Shown here in pieces: positions 1 to 7,911 of a stretch of 64,000 bases of DNA (its first letter is position 1; the number at the start of each line of letters is the position of its first letter). A program made the translations under genes and the position numbers. The notes under the pieces are model-generated. The model saw nothing but the letters and a program-made list of their open reading frames with translations. It did no database searches and was not told the DNA's origin. The stretch is from contig CAKRHW010000008.1 of assembly GCA_934339365.1 (NCBI GenBank), positions 7,385-71,384 of the forward strand, written 5' to 3'. This DNA comes from an uncultured Lachnospiraceae bacterium. Lineage in GTDB: Bacteria; Bacillota; Clostridia; Lachnospirales; Lachnospiraceae.

Positions 1-1
1 C

Positions 2-628
2 CATATTTGTACTATGATGAATATGGACAGAATCAAGAAACTTTGGAAAGAAAAGCATGGGGCTGATTTTACCGAAGATGATGTAGATGCTGTTTATCAG
101 GAGAGCGAAAGATCAATTTTAAAGATTCTTCACAATTTTGCGGAAGTAAAAACACATGTAAAAGAGGTAGTGCAGCAATTACGCGAACAGGGAATAAAAA
201 TCGGTTCTACGACCGGATATACAGATGAAATGATGGAAATCGTTGTTCCAGAGGCAAAAAAGAACGGATATGAACCAGATTACTGGTGTTCTCCGAATAA
301 AGTTGGGAATATGGGGCGACCATATCCATATATGATTTTTGAAAATCTGCGTCAGCTTAAGGTAACAGCAGTACAGAACGCAGTTAAGGTTGGGGATACC
401 ATTTCGGATATTAAGGAAGGAAAAAATGCAGGATTAATTTCCGTTGGTGTGGTAGAAGGAAGTTCCTTAATGGGATTGTCAGAAGAAGAGTATCTTGCCC
501 TGTCATCAGAGCAAAGAGAAGAAAAATGCAGAGAAGTGGAACAGAAATATCAGGAATGTGGAGCAGATTATATCATTCGTGATATGTCAGAACTTATTCC
601 TTTACTGAAGGACTTATCTGCAAAATAA
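2..628 (+). CDS. phnX: Phosphonoacetaldehyde hydrolase, 5'-partial
   Basis: HAD-family enzyme that splits phosphonoacetaldehyde into acetaldehyde and phosphate, the second step of 2-aminoethylphosphonate breakdown in the cytosol. The frame is open from base 2, so the start lies outside the window. Family members are about 265 residues; about 55 are missing here, including the nucleophilic Asp and the Schiff-base Lys. Visible family motifs are GIKIGSTTGYT, MGRPYPYM and KVGDTISDIKEGKNAG (the acidic HAD motif). Any transaminase (phnW) partner would lie upstream, outside the window. The similarity to known PhnX is strong over the whole visible length. Confidence 0.93.
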   Translation, partial: HICTMMNMDRIKKLWKEKHGADFTEDDVDAVYQESERSILKILHNFAEVKTHVKEVVQQLREQGIKIGSTTGYTDEMMEIVVPEAKKNGYEPDYWCSPNKVGNMGRPYPYMIFENLRQLKVTAVQNAVKVGDTISDIKEGKNAGLISVGVVEGSSLMGLSEEEYLALSSEQREEKCREVEQKYQECGADYIIRDMSELIPLLKDLSAK

Positions 629-651
629 GAATGAATTGTGGATGAAAAAAG

Positions 652-1422
652 ATGGAAATAAAAGAAGAAAAGATTTTAGATCAGATTCTCTGGCTGGCAT
701 ATGATATGCTAGAAGCCGGGGCAGAAGTAGGCTGGACAGAAAGAAAAGTCTGCCAGTTGTGCAAAGCATATGAGATGGAAGAGGTAGAGGTGTTTATCAT
801 TACCTCTTCTATTGTTGTTTCTGCAAAAGGGAAAAGTGGAAGAATTCATACACAGACCCGGAGAATACGACAATATCAGACAGATTTCTGGAAACTACAG
901 TTATTAGAAAAGTTAGTTTTAGAGATAGAAAAGAAGGCACCGGAAGAAGATTATATCCAAAAAAGCCGTAGAAAAATCGAAGCGACTCTTGCAAAGAGAC
1001 GAGAGAAATGGAAAGGAATCAGCCAGTATCTGATTTTTTGTTTTACCTGTATGATTTTCACGATGTTTTTTGGTGGTGGTCTGAGGGAAGGAACTGCATC
1101 AGCCTTATGTGGATTTGGTGTGAAGCTGGTATTAGAAAAAGCAGGAACTGTCATACAGAATAGATTTGCACTGAATTTACTGGTATCAGCCCTTTCTGGA
1201 TTAGAAGCTTATATGTTTGTACAGATTGGATGGGCGCATTCAGTAAATCCCATCATTATGGGAAATATTATGTTATTAATTCCGGGGCTTGCCATGGTAA
1301 ATGCGTTATATGATTTGATTAGTGGAGATATGCTGACAGGTCTGTTGCGTCTGGCAGATGCATTGACACAGGCAGCGGCAATTGCTTTGGGATTTGGATT
1401 TGTTTTGCTACAGTTAACATAG
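652..1422 (+). CDS. Threonine/serine exporter family protein, large half (ThrE N-terminal domain)
   Basis: Membrane protein of 256 residues matching the ThrE_1 (DUF1212) type: a soluble N-terminal region of about 120 residues followed by about five hydrophobic segments, starting near ISQYLIFCFTCMIF. The segment with MLLIPGLAMVNAL is the usual conserved piece of this family. In Corynebacterium the exporter is one chain; here it is split, and the small half follows 27 bases downstream. The ATG start has only a weak purine-rich site (GGATGAAAAAAG). It follows phnX by 23 bases and may share its transcript. The substrate (Thr/Ser or other small molecules) is inferred from the family only. Confidence 0.82.
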   Translation: MEIKEEKILDQILWLAYDMLEAGAEVGWTERKVCQLCKAYEMEEVEVFIITSSIVVSAKGKSGRIHTQTRRIRQYQTDFWKLQLLEKLVLEIEKKAPEEDYIQKSRRKIEATLAKRREKWKGISQYLIFCFTCMIFTMFFGGGLREGTASALCGFGVKLVLEKAGTVIQNRFALNLLVSALSGLEAYMFVQIGWAHSVNPIIMGNIMLLIPGLAMVNALYDLISGDMLTGLLRLADALTQAAAIALGFGFVLLQLT

Positions 1423-1449
1423 AGATTTCTTGAAAATGGAGAAGATAAA

Positions 1450-1899
1450 ATGGAAAGAGTCATACTTTCAGCAGCCGGAGCGGCCGGATTTGCTGCTTTA
1501 TACAGAATGAAATGGAGTCAGATTGGAATTGCCGGAATCGGAGGGGCAATTGCCTGGTTTTGTTATGAACTGCTCAGTAAATGGACGGATGCAGACAGTA
1601 CAGCAATGTTTACCATTACGGCAGCGGTAGTATTTATAACCGGAATTGCTTCCCTGAAGGGGAAAGATATGGTAAGAATGATCGCAACACCGATTCTGAT
1701 TCCGTTTATTCCCGGAGCATATCTGTATGCGGTTATGTACGATATTGTCAGTCATAGCAGCAAAGTGTATGCGGATGCGAATATCTTGTTAAAGCAATCC
1801 GCATCCATGGCACTTGGCATTCTGTTTGGACGAATGTTACTGATTCTGCTTCGGGTTATTGTGACCGAACAAAAGAAAAAAATGAATTCTACTTCGTGA
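1450..1899 (+). CDS. Threonine/serine exporter family protein, small half (ThrE C-terminal domain)
   Basis: Protein of 149 residues, almost all hydrophobic, with four to five membrane segments; it fits the ThrE_2 (DUF3815) type. The LIPFIPGAYLYAVMYDI stretch is typical of this half. It sits directly after the large half, and the two together would form the exporter. The last bases overlap the degraded anti-sigma remnant on the other strand, which converges on it. Confidence 0.8.
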   Translation: MERVILSAAGAAGFAALYRMKWSQIGIAGIGGAIAWFCYELLSKWTDADSTAMFTITAAVVFITGIASLKGKDMVRMIATPILIPFIPGAYLYAVMYDIVSHSSKVYADANILLKQSASMALGILFGRMLLILLRVIVTEQKKKMNSTS

Positions 1900-2234
1900 G
1901 AGAAATGGTTTCGCCCGCAAAAGTGATACTTTCAATTGTATACGGTTCCATCCTTCATTTTTACAAGGAGTTGATCATTTGGCTGTTTCCATTCTTTTTT
2001 GCATTTGATTTTTGTAAGATGAACCGTAACAGACAGTGGAGAAATGCTGATTTTATCGAGTGTAGCAGTTCCACCATAAATATTTATCTTCTTCTGCACA
2101 TGCAGTTGTTTCTTATTTAATGCAAGATGTAAAATACGGTCTTTTTCATCCTTTGTCATTTCTTCGTCTTTTCCTATTTCAGGAACTTTGGTTTTTCCTA
2201 ATAAGTGGTCAATATTAAATAAATCTTTCTTCAT
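1889..2234 (-). pseudogene. Degraded anti-sigma factor (DUF4179/RsgI-like), internally deleted
   Basis: The reading frame from ATG at 2234 begins like the anti-sigma partners of Clostridial ECF-type sigma factors (MKKDLFNIDHLLGKTKVPEI, then TKDEKDRIL). It then jumps straight into the extracellular domain (GGTATLDKISISPLSVTV, MKDGTVY), so the membrane helix and most of the middle are missing. The frame stops at 1932, but a shifted frame continues with IESITFAGETISLTK and a stop at 1889-1891, which looks like the natural C-terminus. That implies a second lesion. Full family members are roughly 300 residues or more. An AGGAGG ribosome site overlaps the stop of the sigma-factor remnant upstream, so the two formed an operon. 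Family assignment rests on motif memory, not a search. Confidence 0.6.
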
Positions 2235-2245
2235 GATAATCCCTC

Positions 2246-2568
2246 CTAATAAAATCCATTCGCGATCAGCTGGCTGCGTAAGATCTTTTTCCCGCGGGAT
2301 AAGCGGTTTTCCACTGCTTTTGCAGTTAGCTTCAGCCGTAAAGCAATCTCTTTAATGGATAATTCATCATAATTATCCGCACTTTGCCAGAATGCCACAA
2401 TGAATCGGCGATGGCTTCTTCGATATCTTCTTTGGAATAGCCGGATAATAACCGGGTACAGATGGTTTTAATTGCATTTCCATATTCATCGAGCAAAATG
2501 GAAATGCCCTCCTCCGGATTTTCTTTTAATTTCTTTAGAAAATCCGAATCGCTCAAATTAGAATTCAT
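2246..2568 (-). pseudogene. Degraded sigma-70 family (ECF-like) RNA polymerase sigma factor
   Basis: Starts at ATG 2568 with a good AGGGAGGAAAG site. The first 55 codons resemble region 2 of small sigma factors (SILLDEYGNAIKTICTRLL, EDIEEAIADS). A one-base shift after EEAIADS then restores a frame reading WQSADNYDELSIKEIALRL and AVENRLSRGKKILRSQLI, which is the helix-turn-helix of region 4, ending in TAG at 2246. Comparison with full-length relatives (about 170-180 residues) shows that the linker and the end of region 2 are deleted. The frameshift plus deletion makes a functional product very unlikely. It is followed by its equally damaged anti-sigma gene. Confidence 0.65.
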
Positions 2569-2789
2569 AATCTTTCCTCCCTGTATGCTGTCTGTTCTGA
2601 TAAGCTGACTTTTATCTGTAAGTACTACTGGTACTATAGTATCATTTATTAATTGGTATTTATCAGAAAATTTCCCTCATAAATCATAAAAAAAAATTGT
2701 CTATGTAAAATTTTTGAGGGATTTTAGGAAAAAGATGCCAATTATAAAGTGTAGGCACAAAATGAAAAAGAAAGAAGGGTTTATTATGA

Positions 2790-3359
2790 AGGAAAAATAT
2801 AGAATTTTCTTTTCACACAGACAGAACACAACCGTTGTTAGACGGATTATTAGAGAAAAAATATGATTTGGTATTTTGTTCTCAGCCTGAAGAAGATATG
2901 AATGTGATTTCAGTTCCGGTAACACAACAGAAATTAGTAGTGATTGTGTCACAGAATCACCCACTGGCACACAGGAAAACAATAGATTTAGCAGAGACAG
3001 CCAGTTATCCTCAGATTTATTTTGCACAGGGATCAGGGCTTCGGAATGTGATTGATGCATTGTACCAAAAGGCTGGAAAACGTCCAAAGATTGCGTATGA
3101 GACAGAGGAAGATCAGGTCATTGCCGGACTTGTGGCAGCTGGATTTGGAATTGCTATTGTTCCTTATATGGATCTTCTATTAAAATTGGATGTGGCAATT
3201 CTGCCGATTAGTGCACCACCATATAAGCGTGAATTCTTTATGGTACAGAATAAAGAAGTATTTCTTCCACCGGTGGCAGAACAGTTTTGGGGGTACGTAT
3301 TGGATTACAGAGTCAAAAATTTTGATGCCATCTGTGCCTGCACAGCACTGGAGAAATGA
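2790..3359 (+). pseudogene. LysR-family regulator, substrate-binding domain only (5' end lost)
   Basis: The open frame from 2790 encodes the effector-binding domain of a LysR-type regulator. Family landmarks are PLLDGLLEKKYDLVFCS, VVIVSQNHPLAHRKTIDL, VAAGFGIAIVPYM and a C-terminal FWGYVLDY. The N-terminal helix-turn-helix (about 90 residues) and linker are absent. An in-frame TGA at 2787-2789 precedes the homology and no start with a ribosome site exists. A TTG at 2835 is the first formal start and would begin inside the domain. The most likely explanation is a 5' deletion joined to unrelated AT-rich DNA. A free-standing sensor domain is possible but unlikely. Confidence 0.7.
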
Positions 3360-3718
3360 CCTTGGAACACTTTAGATGATTTGATACTAAAAGCATATAG
3401 AAAAAGACGAATGAATGAAAAATGTCGGTTAAATGAGAAAAGAATAAAAAAGCTTGTGTTTTATGTCAAAGAAAAAATTTTAAAAATTGGAATATTTAAC
3501 AGTGAAATGTAATAATAAAAAAATATATTACCAAAATAAACAAAAAGGATTAAAATAATAATGAGGATGAAAGAGAGGGGAAAAACAGATAGGAATTGTA
3601 CCATGAAAGGAGAAACAGAAAGAAAAAGAAAATGAAAAAATGAAGCAACAAAAAGAAAAATGAAACAACAAAATGAACGCAGTAACAGAAAACAACAGAA
3701 TCAGAGAGAGGTGAAGAT
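3360..3718 (+). other. Intergenic A/purine-rich leader of the surface-protein gene
   Basis: About 360 bases without a convincing gene. From about 3380 the + strand is strongly purine-rich, mostly A, with several ATG codons in short frames; the longest is 24 codons from 3561. A weak promoter candidate, TTGGAA-17-TAATAA, lies near 3487-3515. The end carries the ribosome site GAGAGGTGAAG for the gene at 3719. The strand bias suggests a long unstructured 5' leader rather than a lost gene. Confidence 0.4.
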
Positions 3719-5653
3719 ATGCTCAAAATGGAGAATAAAACACTTAAGAAATCAGTCATGACCATCTTAATGTGTACCGTAATCGTGTTAAATCTTTATG
3801 TAAGTGGACCAAAGAAACAAGCGTATGCACAAGCTCAGATGTATCCGTACGATATTACAATTGAGAACATACTTTCAGATTATATTTTCTTTACAAATGG
3901 CGAATTAGATGCCCGGACACATGTTGTTGGCGGCGTTGCTGCAAAAACAGCGTATATGGACTCTTTTGGTGATGGACAGACAGCTCCATCTTATATTGAG
4001 ACCATAGGAAGTATATCCTCATTTGCACGTGGGGAATGGATTAAAAATATGGGAATGGATGTTGATGATACATTGTATTATAAGAATTCGGATGTGGAAT
4101 TAAGTCCGAATATGTTTAAGACAGCTCAGCAGACAGACAGTCCTTATATTGATTTAGACGGTGGAATGGATCAGTTAAAGTCAGAATCAGCACAACTTGC
4201 TGCAGATGGAGTAGAGATTACAGAAGCAGATATGGAAGATCTTGATGGTAGAAAATATGTTAAGATTAATGTAGATGATTCAGAGAATCAGTATACGATG
4301 ACATATGATACATATAAGAAACTGGGTATGATTTGCTTTGTGAATAACGATGGTGATGCAGCAACAAATGATGAAGTTGCTCATAAAAAGTTTACCATCT
4401 CTATCACAGGTGTCGGTGAGAATCCGATTAGTTTGAATTATAATAATTATCCTTCCGAATCAGATGAGAATGAACTTTATTTTAAACTGGGAGTTACAAT
4501 GCAGGATGGACTTGATTTTAGAAAATGCGTTGAAGGAAATCAGATGGGTGGACAGTATAACAGTGAAGGAACAGGTTTCGTCCTAAATCTGCCGGATGCA
4601 AAGAATGTAACTGCTGATACGATGAATGGTCATGTTGTTGCACCAAATGCAAGTGTGAATCTTGTCAATAATCCTCAGGGTGGTGTAATTGCAGCGAATA
4701 TTAAGATGAATAATGAAGCACATTTTTATCCTTATTCGTTTAGAACGATTGCACCAAGTCAACCAGAGGCAACGACAGAAGAAGTTGTAACAGAGCCAGA
4801 AGCAACAACGGCAGAAGAGACAACGACAGAAGCCCCAACAACGGAAGCTCCAACGGAGACAACGACAGAAGCCCCAACAACGGAAGCTCCAACAGAGACA
4901 ACAACAGAGGCCCAAACAACGGAAGCTCCAACAGAGACAACAACAGAGGCACCAACAACGGAAGCTCCAGAAGAGACAACAACAGAGGCACCAACAACGG
5001 AAGCCCCAACAGAGACAACGACAGAGGCACCAACAACGGAAGCCCCAACAGAAACTCCGACGGAGACATCTACAAAAGAAGAAGTTACAACAGTAACTCC
5101 TGCAACAATCACTCCGGTAGAGACAACAAGTGTAGCCGCAACAACAGAAGCTTCCACAACAGAAGCACCAACAACAGAGACTCAGCCAGAGATAACGACA
5201 GAGGCTTCTACAACAGAGACTCAGCCAGAAACAACGACAGAGGCTCCGGCAACGGAAGTTCCAACAGAAACAACAGAAGCTTCTACAACAGAAACTCAGC
5301 CAGAGACAACAACAGTAGCGCCTACAACAGATAGTAGAGAAAATCAGGTTACAACAGGTGCTGTAGAGAATGCAAACCGTAATCCTGAAGAGACTACAGT
5401 AATCACACAAGAGGAAGAAGTAGATGATGAAGATGGAGATACAGTAGATGTTTTGGGTGATGAAGATAAGAAAGTAAAAGATAGTGCAAAAGATACTACA
5501 ACACCAGAGGAAACTACAGCACATCAGACTACTGCAACATCGACAGAATCAGCAAAGACAGGTGATCAGAAGCAGCTTCCTTTCTACTTTGCATTGTTAC
5601 TTGCCAGTGCAGGTGCAGTTGTGGTATTTGGTAGAAAAAAGAGAGAAAATTAA
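3719..5653 (+). CDS. Cell-surface protein: choice-of-anchor-A domain, Thr-rich repeats, sorting-signal-like C-terminus
   Basis: Secreted protein of 644 residues. Order: a signal peptide (about 1-37, ending near YAQAQ); a globular domain (about 40-335) with FFTNGELDARTHVVGGVAA and GHVVAPNASVNLVNN, the pattern of choice-of-anchor-A adhesin domains; a long low-complexity stalk (about 340-540) of repeated TTEAPTETTTEAP units; an acidic segment (EEEVDDEDGDTVD); and a C-terminal AKTGDQKQLPFYF, hydrophobic stretch and KKREN tail. The tail resembles a sortase signal, but no exact LPXTG is present, so covalent attachment is uncertain. The stalk is probably O-glycosylated or simply extended. The start has a clear ribosome site (GAGAGGTGAAGAT). 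It is followed by a terminator and is probably monocistronic. The ligand is unknown. Confidence 0.78.
   Translation: MLKMENKTLKKSVMTILMCTVIVLNLYVSGPKKQAYAQAQMYPYDITIENILSDYIFFTNGELDARTHVVGGVAAKTAYMDSFGDGQTAPSYIETIGSISSFARGEWIKNMGMDVDDTLYYKNSDVELSPNMFKTAQQTDSPYIDLDGGMDQLKSESAQLAADGVEITEADMEDLDGRKYVKINVDDSENQYTMTYDTYKKLGMICFVNNDGDAATNDEVAHKKFTISITGVGENPISLNYNNYPSESDENELYFKLGVTMQDGLDFRKCVEGNQMGGQYNSEGTGFVLNLPDAKNVTADTMNGHVVAPNASVNLVNNPQGGVIAANIKMNNEAHFYPYSFRTIAPSQPEATTEEVVTEPEATTAEETTTEAPTTEAPTETTTEAPTTEAPTETTTEAQTTEAPTETTTEAPTTEAPEETTTEAPTTEAPTETTTEAPTTEAPTETPTETSTKEEVTTVTPATITPVETTSVAATTEASTTEAPTTETQPEITTEASTTETQPETTTEAPATEVPTETTEASTTETQPETTTVAPTTDSRENQVTTGAVENANRNPEETTVITQEEEVDDEDGDTVDVLGDEDKKVKDSAKDTTTPEETTAHQTTATSTESAKTGDQKQLPFYFALLLASAGAVVVFGRKKREN
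4741..5330 (+). repeat. Threonine/glutamate/proline-rich coding repeat
   Basis: Tandem imperfect units of about 36 bases encode TTEAPTETTTEAP-type peptides, followed by variants with ETQPETTTEAS. Near-identical copies are packed from about 4820 to 5060. Such arrays change length easily by slippage, so copy number may vary between strains. The opposite strand stays open for long stretches here, which explains spurious Cys-rich reverse frames. Confidence 0.85.
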
Positions 5654-5703
5654 AATATTTGAAAATGTAAAATTATAATTGTTCACTTATAAAGATTATG
5701 GAA

Positions 5704-5740
5704 AGAGGATAAGCAGGGATATTGTTTATCCTCTTTTTCT
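5704..5740 (+). terminator. Rho-independent terminator after surface-protein gene
   Basis: Stem AGAGGATAA (5704-5712) pairs with TTATCCTCT (5726-5734), followed by TTTTTCT. It lies 50 bases after the surface-protein stop and before the promoter of the next gene. Confidence 0.88.
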
Positions 5741-5760
5741 GCATATTTTCAAAAGACCTT

Positions 5761-5789
5761 TTGACCTTTTTGGGTGGACATCGTATAAT
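5761..5789 (+). promoter_or_regulatory. SigA-type promoter for metallophosphoesterase
   Basis: TTGACC (5761-5766), 17-base spacer, TATAAT (5784-5789). The expected start of transcription near 5796 lies inside the long open frame that begins at 5722. This argues that translation starts at 5863, not further upstream. Confidence 0.8.
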
Positions 5790-5862
5790 TACAAAAACAG
5801 AATTTGGGTGTCAAAACACTGAAATCCTGATTACAATAAACGTAAGAGAGGAAGGAAAAACA

Positions 5863-6987
5863 ATGACAATGTTATTATGGCTGATCATCTCAATCCTGGT
5901 AGTTGCAGCAGCGATTGGAGCGATGGTATATCTGGTTATCCGGGTGTATCAGTTTCCGTTTATTGAGAAAATTTCAGATAAGAAGATGATAAAAACCGGA
6001 ATGAGTCTTTTAATGGTATTGGTTCTGGTTGCATGTCTCTGGATTGCAATGGGATACATAAATGCAATTATTTGTGTGATTCATCTGGTTGTATTCTGGC
6101 TGTTTTGTGATTTTATTGCATGGCTGCTCCGCCGGATTTTTAAGAAACAGACGAGACGTGGCGTAGTTGGAATATTTGCAGTGCTTATTACGATTATGTA
6201 TTTAACCATCGGCTGGTATTTAGATTATCATGTCTGGGAGACGGATTATACTGTACAGACAGAGAAGCAAACCGGAAATATACGGATTGTACAGATGGCT
6301 GATTCTCACATTGGAGCAACATTTGATGGAGAAGGATTTGCCCGGTATGTAGTAGAGATGCAGAAGCAGAATCCGGATGTTGTTTTAATTACAGGAGATT
6401 TTGTAGACGATGGAACTTCTAAAGCAGATATGGAGACTGCATGTAAGGCATTAGGGACGATGAAGACAAAATATGGAATTTACTATGTATTTGGAAATCA
6501 TGATAAGGGCTATTATGGAAAAGAACATCGAGGTTACGATGGGGATGATCTGAAAGCAGAGCTAGAAAAAAATGGTGTAAATGTATTAGAAGATGAAAGC
6601 GTTTTGATAGATAATCGTTTTTACATTATTGGGCGACAGGATTTATCGGAAGAAACAGAACATAAGAAAAAAAGAGCAACCATGACAGAACTGACAGAAA
6701 AGTTAGACAAAGACAAATTTATGGTGGTTATGGATCACCAGCCATGTGATTATACGAAACAGGAAGAAGCAGATGTGGATCTGGTATTATCCGGACACAC
6801 ACATGGAGGACAATTAATTCCGATTAATTACGTGGGAGAATGGATTGGACAGAATGATAAAACATATGGATATGAAAAAAGAAAAAATACTTCCTTTGTT
6901 GTAACATCAGGGATTTCAGACTGGGAGATCAAATTCAAAACAGGATGTAAGTCGGAGTATGTTGTAATAAATGTTGAAGGAAAGTAG
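5863..6987 (+). CDS. Membrane-anchored metallophosphoesterase (YkuE/YaeI-like)
   Basis: Protein of 374 residues from ATG 5863, chosen because GAGAGGAAGG precedes it and a promoter lies just upstream. Three to four N-terminal membrane helices (about residues 1-140) are followed by a calcineurin-type phosphoesterase domain. All metal-binding motifs are present: ADSHIG, GDFVDD, GNHD and SGHTHGGQ. Relatives (B. subtilis YkuE, E. coli YaeI) act on cell-envelope lipid phosphates; the substrate here is not shown by the sequence. It stands alone between a terminator and the suf promoter. Confidence 0.85.
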   Translation: MTMLLWLIISILVVAAAIGAMVYLVIRVYQFPFIEKISDKKMIKTGMSLLMVLVLVACLWIAMGYINAIICVIHLVVFWLFCDFIAWLLRRIFKKQTRRGVVGIFAVLITIMYLTIGWYLDYHVWETDYTVQTEKQTGNIRIVQMADSHIGATFDGEGFARYVVEMQKQNPDVVLITGDFVDDGTSKADMETACKALGTMKTKYGIYYVFGNHDKGYYGKEHRGYDGDDLKAELEKNGVNVLEDESVLIDNRFYIIGRQDLSEETEHKKKRATMTELTEKLDKDKFMVVMDHQPCDYTKQEEADVDLVLSGHTHGGQLIPINYVGEWIGQNDKTYGYEKRKNTSFVVTSGISDWEIKFKTGCKSEYVVINVEGK

Positions 6988-7058
6988 ACACTGTGCAATG
7001 AGAATTGAGAAAGATTTTCAATATCGACTTTATTGAGAAATCGAATCTATTAGGTCGG

Positions 7059-7087
7059 TTGAGGCAGTATTCTTCTTTTGCTATAAT
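7059..7087 (+). promoter_or_regulatory. SigA-type promoter of the suf operon
   Basis: TTGAGG (7059-7064), 17-base spacer, TATAAT (7082-7087), 41 bases before the sufC start. The 70 bases upstream (6990-7058) contain the near-repeats ATATCGACTTTATTGAG and AAATCGAATCTATTAGG, possible sites for an Rrf2/IscR-type regulator. No such regulator gene lies nearby. Confidence 0.78.
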
Positions 7088-7128
7088 GAGGATTAATCGA
7101 GGTTAGCAAAAAGGAGAAGGTGAAGGAA

Positions 7129-7872
7129 ATGAATAAACATGCACTTTTAGAAGTGAAAAATTTAAATGTTGAAGTAGAAGAAAAGGAAATTCTTCATGGA
7201 GTAAATCTCACGATTGGCAAGCGAGAAACGCATGTGTTAATGGGACCGAATGGAACTGGAAAGTCTACATTCGGTTATACATTAACAGGACATCCGCGTT
7301 ATCGGGTTACCAATGGTGAGATTTGGTTTAAAGGGGAAAATATCATAGAGAAAGCGGTAAATGAAAGAGCGAAGGAAGGTCTGTTTTTGTCATTTCAGAA
7401 TCCGTTAGAAGTGCCTGGCGTAACACTGAGTTCTTTTATTCGCAGTGCACTAGAACAGAGAAGTGGAAGTCGTATGCGTTTGTGGGAGTTTAAGAAAGAA
7501 TTGGAGGAGAAAATGAAGCTTTTGCAGATGGATGTTTCCTATGCAGAGCGAGATTTGAATGTTGGTTTTTCAGGTGGGGAAAAGAAAAAAGCGGAGATTC
7601 TGCAAATGTTAATGTTGAAACCAGAACTTGCAATCTTAGATGAAACAGATTCGGGATTAGATGTAGATGCGGTTCGGACGGTTTCTAAGGGAATCGAGGA
7701 ATATCAGAAAAACAGCAAGGGAAGTTTGTTGATTATTACACATAGTACTAAGATTTTAGAGTCCTTACAGGTTGATTATACTCATGTTATGATTGGTGGA
7801 AAGATTGTGAAGACAGGGGATGCTTCTTTGATTGAAGAGATTAATAAAGAAGGATTCGGAGAATATGAGTAA
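7129..7872 (+). CDS. sufC: Fe-S cluster assembly ATPase SufC
   Basis: Cytosolic ABC-type ATPase of the SufBCD scaffold, about 247 residues. Walker A is GPNGTGKST, the signature is GFSGGEKKKAEI, Walker B is LAILDETDSGLD, and ITHSTKIL is the switch region. The helical part FLSFQNPLEVPGV is characteristic of SufC rather than a transporter ATPase. The frame is open from a GTG at 7120, but AGAAGGTGA is well spaced for the ATG at 7129. First gene of sufCBDSU, the usual Clostridial order, in which sufU replaces sufE and sufA. Confidence 0.97.
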   Translation: MNKHALLEVKNLNVEVEEKEILHGVNLTIGKRETHVLMGPNGTGKSTFGYTLTGHPRYRVTNGEIWFKGENIIEKAVNERAKEGLFLSFQNPLEVPGVTLSSFIRSALEQRSGSRMRLWEFKKELEEKMKLLQMDVSYAERDLNVGFSGGEKKKAEILQMLMLKPELAILDETDSGLDVDAVRTVSKGIEEYQKNSKGSLLIITHSTKILESLQVDYTHVMIGGKIVKTGDASLIEEINKEGFGEYE

Positions 7873-7911
7873 ATTTTACAAATGCGCAGGGAAGGAAAGG
7901 AGCGTTCTGGA

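Noticed and set aside
4820..5060. Possible CRISPR-like array
   Set aside because: Regular repeats, but they are in-frame coding repeats without spacers of unrelated sequence.
4583..5524. 313-residue Cys-rich frame on the minus strand
   Set aside because: It is the complement of the Thr-rich repeat of the surface protein; the low complexity keeps several frames open. No ribosome site or family match.
5722..5862. 47-codon N-terminal extension of the metallophosphoesterase
   Set aside because: Overlaps the terminator T-run and contains the gene's own promoter; the ATG at 5863 has a ribosome site.
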